Of a stretch of DNA of 34,509 bases, positions 33,602 to 34,509 are shown piece by piece. The stretch lies in assembly GCF_015207875.1 (NCBI RefSeq), contig NZ_JADEVZ010000056.1, forward strand, positions 1-34,509, written 5' to 3'. Source of the DNA: Dolichospermum sp. LEGE 00240. GTDB taxonomy: Bacteria; Cyanobacteriota; Cyanobacteriia; Cyanobacteriales; Nostocaceae. Numbering within the stretch: the first letter of the stretch is position 1; the number at the start of each line of letters is the position of its first letter. A model generated the notes under the pieces. It did not search any database, was not told where the DNA came from, and saw nothing but the letters and a program-made list of their open reading frames with translations. The position numbers and the translations under genes were made by a program.

Positions 33602-33817
33602 TTAAGCAGGAACTGCTGCGGATTGGGTTAAACCAACTGCTTCTGCATATTTCAAGTAGGTTTCAACAGAAGCAATGACAATCCGAGCTTCAATTGCTAG
33701 TAATTCGATACCAACTAAAGAAACACGAACCCAAGCATCAATTACGATACCTTTGTCAAGGATTCTATCAATAACTTCTGCCAAGCTGGAGGAAGAATTA
33801 GTTTTTTCGACTGCCAT
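33602..33817 (-). CDS. gvpA: Gas vesicle major structural protein GvpA (copy nearest gvpC)
   Basis: 71 residues, [20 protein letters not shown]…[20 protein letters not shown], the classic cyanobacterial wall protein that forms the ribs of the vesicle. AAGGTG eight bases before the ATG is a good ribosome site. It carries several silent differences from the other two copies; codon 34 is TTA (Leu). It is the last copy before gvpC and is followed by its own terminator-like hairpin. Confidence 0.98.
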   Translation of the reverse strand: MAVEKTNSSSSLAEVIDRILDKGIVIDAWVRVSLVGIELLAIEARIVIASVETYLKYAEAVGLTQSAAVPA

Positions 33818-33864
33818 AATATTTGCACCTTAGCTCATTGTTGTTGTGAACTTGATCCCATTGG

Positions 33865-33902
33865 GAGAATAACTATGAAATGACCATCTGATAGTTATTC
33901 TC
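33865..33902 (-). promoter_or_regulatory. Hairpin between gvpA copies 1 and 2
   Basis: GAGAATAACTAT and its perfect 12-base complement with a 14-base loop, in the spacer after the middle gvpA stop and before the next ribosome site. No T-run, so more likely an mRNA-stabilising or processing element than a terminator. Confidence 0.65.
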
Positions 33903-33927
33903 TCCTGATTCTCGAACTACCAAATAA

Positions 33928-34143
33928 TTAAGCAGGAACTGCTGCGGATTGAGTTAAACCAACTGCTTCTGCGTATTTCAAGTAGGTTTCAACGGAAGCA
34001 ATGACAATCCGAGCTTCAATTGCTAGTAATTCGATACCAACAAAAGAAACACGAACCCAAGCATCAATTACGATACCTTTGTCAAGGATTCTATCAATAA
34101 CTTCTGCCAAGCTAGAGGAAGAATTAGTTTTTTCGACTGCCAT
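33928..34143 (-). CDS. gvpA: Gas vesicle structural protein GvpA (middle copy, Leu34Phe)
   Basis: 71 residues, identical to its neighbours except residue 34, where TTT encodes Phe (VSFVGIEL instead of VSLVGIEL). The change sits in the first conserved hydrophobic strand region next to the beta-turn. The ribosome site is AAGGTG eight bases upstream, and the DNA is otherwise nearly identical to the right-hand copy. Confidence 0.97.
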   Translation of the reverse strand: MAVEKTNSSSSLAEVIDRILDKGIVIDAWVRVSFVGIELLAIEARIVIASVETYLKYAEAVGLTQSAAVPA

Positions 34144-34190
34144 AATATTTACACCTTATCTCATTGTTGTTGTGAACTTGATCCCATTGG

Positions 34191-34228
34191 GAGAATAACT
34201 ATGAAATGACAATCTGATAGTTATTCTC
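34191..34228 (-). promoter_or_regulatory. Hairpin between gvpA copies 2 and 3
   Basis: Same 12-bp perfect stem as at 33865-33902, exactly 326 bp away; only the loop differs by one base (gaccatc / gacaatc). Conservation of both arms in two spacers supports function or very recent duplication. Confidence 0.65.
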
Positions 34229-34253
34229 TCCTGATTCTCGAACTACCAAATAA

Positions 34254-34469
34254 TTAAGCAGGAACTGCTGCGGATTGAGTTAAACCAACTGCTTCTGCGT
34301 ATTTCAAGTAGGTTTCAACGGAAGCAATGACAATCCGAGCTTCAATTGCTAGTAATTCGATACCAACCAAAGAAACACGAACCCAAGCATCAATTACGAT
34401 ACCTTTGTCAAGGATTCTATCAATAACTTCTGCCAAGCTAGAGGAAGAATTAGTTTTTTCGACTGCCAT
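34254..34469 (-). CDS. gvpA: Gas vesicle structural protein GvpA (right-hand copy)
   Basis: 71 residues, same protein as the copy nearest gvpC; codon 34 is TTG (Leu). AAGGTG precedes the ATG. The last 40 bases of the window repeat the inter-copy spacer up to just before its hairpin, so another copy or the promoter leader lies beyond the edge. Confidence 0.98.
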   Translation of the reverse strand: MAVEKTNSSSSLAEVIDRILDKGIVIDAWVRVSLVGIELLAIEARIVIASVETYLKYAEAVGLTQSAAVPA

Positions 34470-34509
34470 GATATTTACACCTTATCTCATTGTTGTTGTG
34501 AACTTGATC

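Larger units (their letters stand above)
33602..34509. repeat. 326-bp tandem array of gvpA genes with spacers
   Basis: Starts of the three genes are exactly 326 bp apart. Spacer (110 bp, with hairpin and ribosome site) and gene are conserved as one unit. Copies 2 and 3 differ at very few positions and copy 1 at several more. The array is cut by the window edge. Confidence 0.95.

Noticed and set aside
33602-34509. 326-bp direct repeats as a mobile element or integron array
   Set aside because: Each unit is a complete gvpA gene with its spacer; no transposase or recombination sites.

Overview
The window looks like a filamentous, gas-vacuolate freshwater cyanobacterium of the Nostocales (Anabaena/Dolichospermum/Aphanizomenon group). 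The reasons are a complete cyanobacterial gas-vesicle (gvp) cluster with the classic 71-residue GvpA and a GvpC built of 33-residue repeats, many HIP1 octamers (GCGATCGC, for example at 1991, 2596, 5172 and 21188), low G+C, and cyanobacterial families such as DUF1822, CHAT-WD40 and the Glu-rich GyrA variant.

Layout: (a) 1-8 kb is housekeeping: the 5' end of lnt, gyrA, two divergent family-2 glycosyltransferases, a peptidase S66 (LD-carboxypeptidase)/EamA-permease pair with overlapping genes, and mazG. (b) 8.1-13.9 kb is a CUT1-type sugar ABC importer operon (binding protein, two permeases, MalK-like ATPase, minus strand) with a second, diverged binding protein (predicted lipoprotein) transcribed away from it. 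(c) 14.3-19.2 kb is a minus-strand module: a sigma-70-like regulator, a DUF1822 protein and a membrane-anchored CHAT (caspase-like) WD40 protein. The sigma-like gene carries a recent ~410-bp tandem duplication that leaves a truncated copy in front of the full one. (d) 19.3-23.9 kb is accessory: an exported TPR protein with repeats upstream, an exported YbjN-like protein, a membrane transglutaminase-like protein, a small conserved gene, gene remnants and dispersed hairpin repeats.

(e) 23.9-34.5 kb is the gas-vesicle locus, mostly on the minus strand and read from the right edge leftwards: at least three gvpA copies in a 326-bp tandem array, gvpC, gvpN, gvpJ, gvpK, gvpF, gvpG, then gvpV on the opposite strand with its own promoter and terminator, then gvpW. 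Directly behind gvpW, 38 and 39 bp apart, come a two-domain ArsA/Get3-like ATPase and a two-domain CDC48/p97-like AAA+ ATPase. These two are not part of the textbook gvpACNJKFGVW set, and their operon-like spacing suggests a chaperone/remodelling arm for gas-vesicle assembly or turnover. This is the most interesting hypothesis in the window. Hairpins between gvpA copies, between gvpA and gvpC, and between gvpC and gvpN suggest graded expression, with most for the wall protein GvpA. No tRNA, rRNA, CRISPR array or intact insertion sequence was seen. Functional calls come from recognising motifs in the translations; no database search was run.
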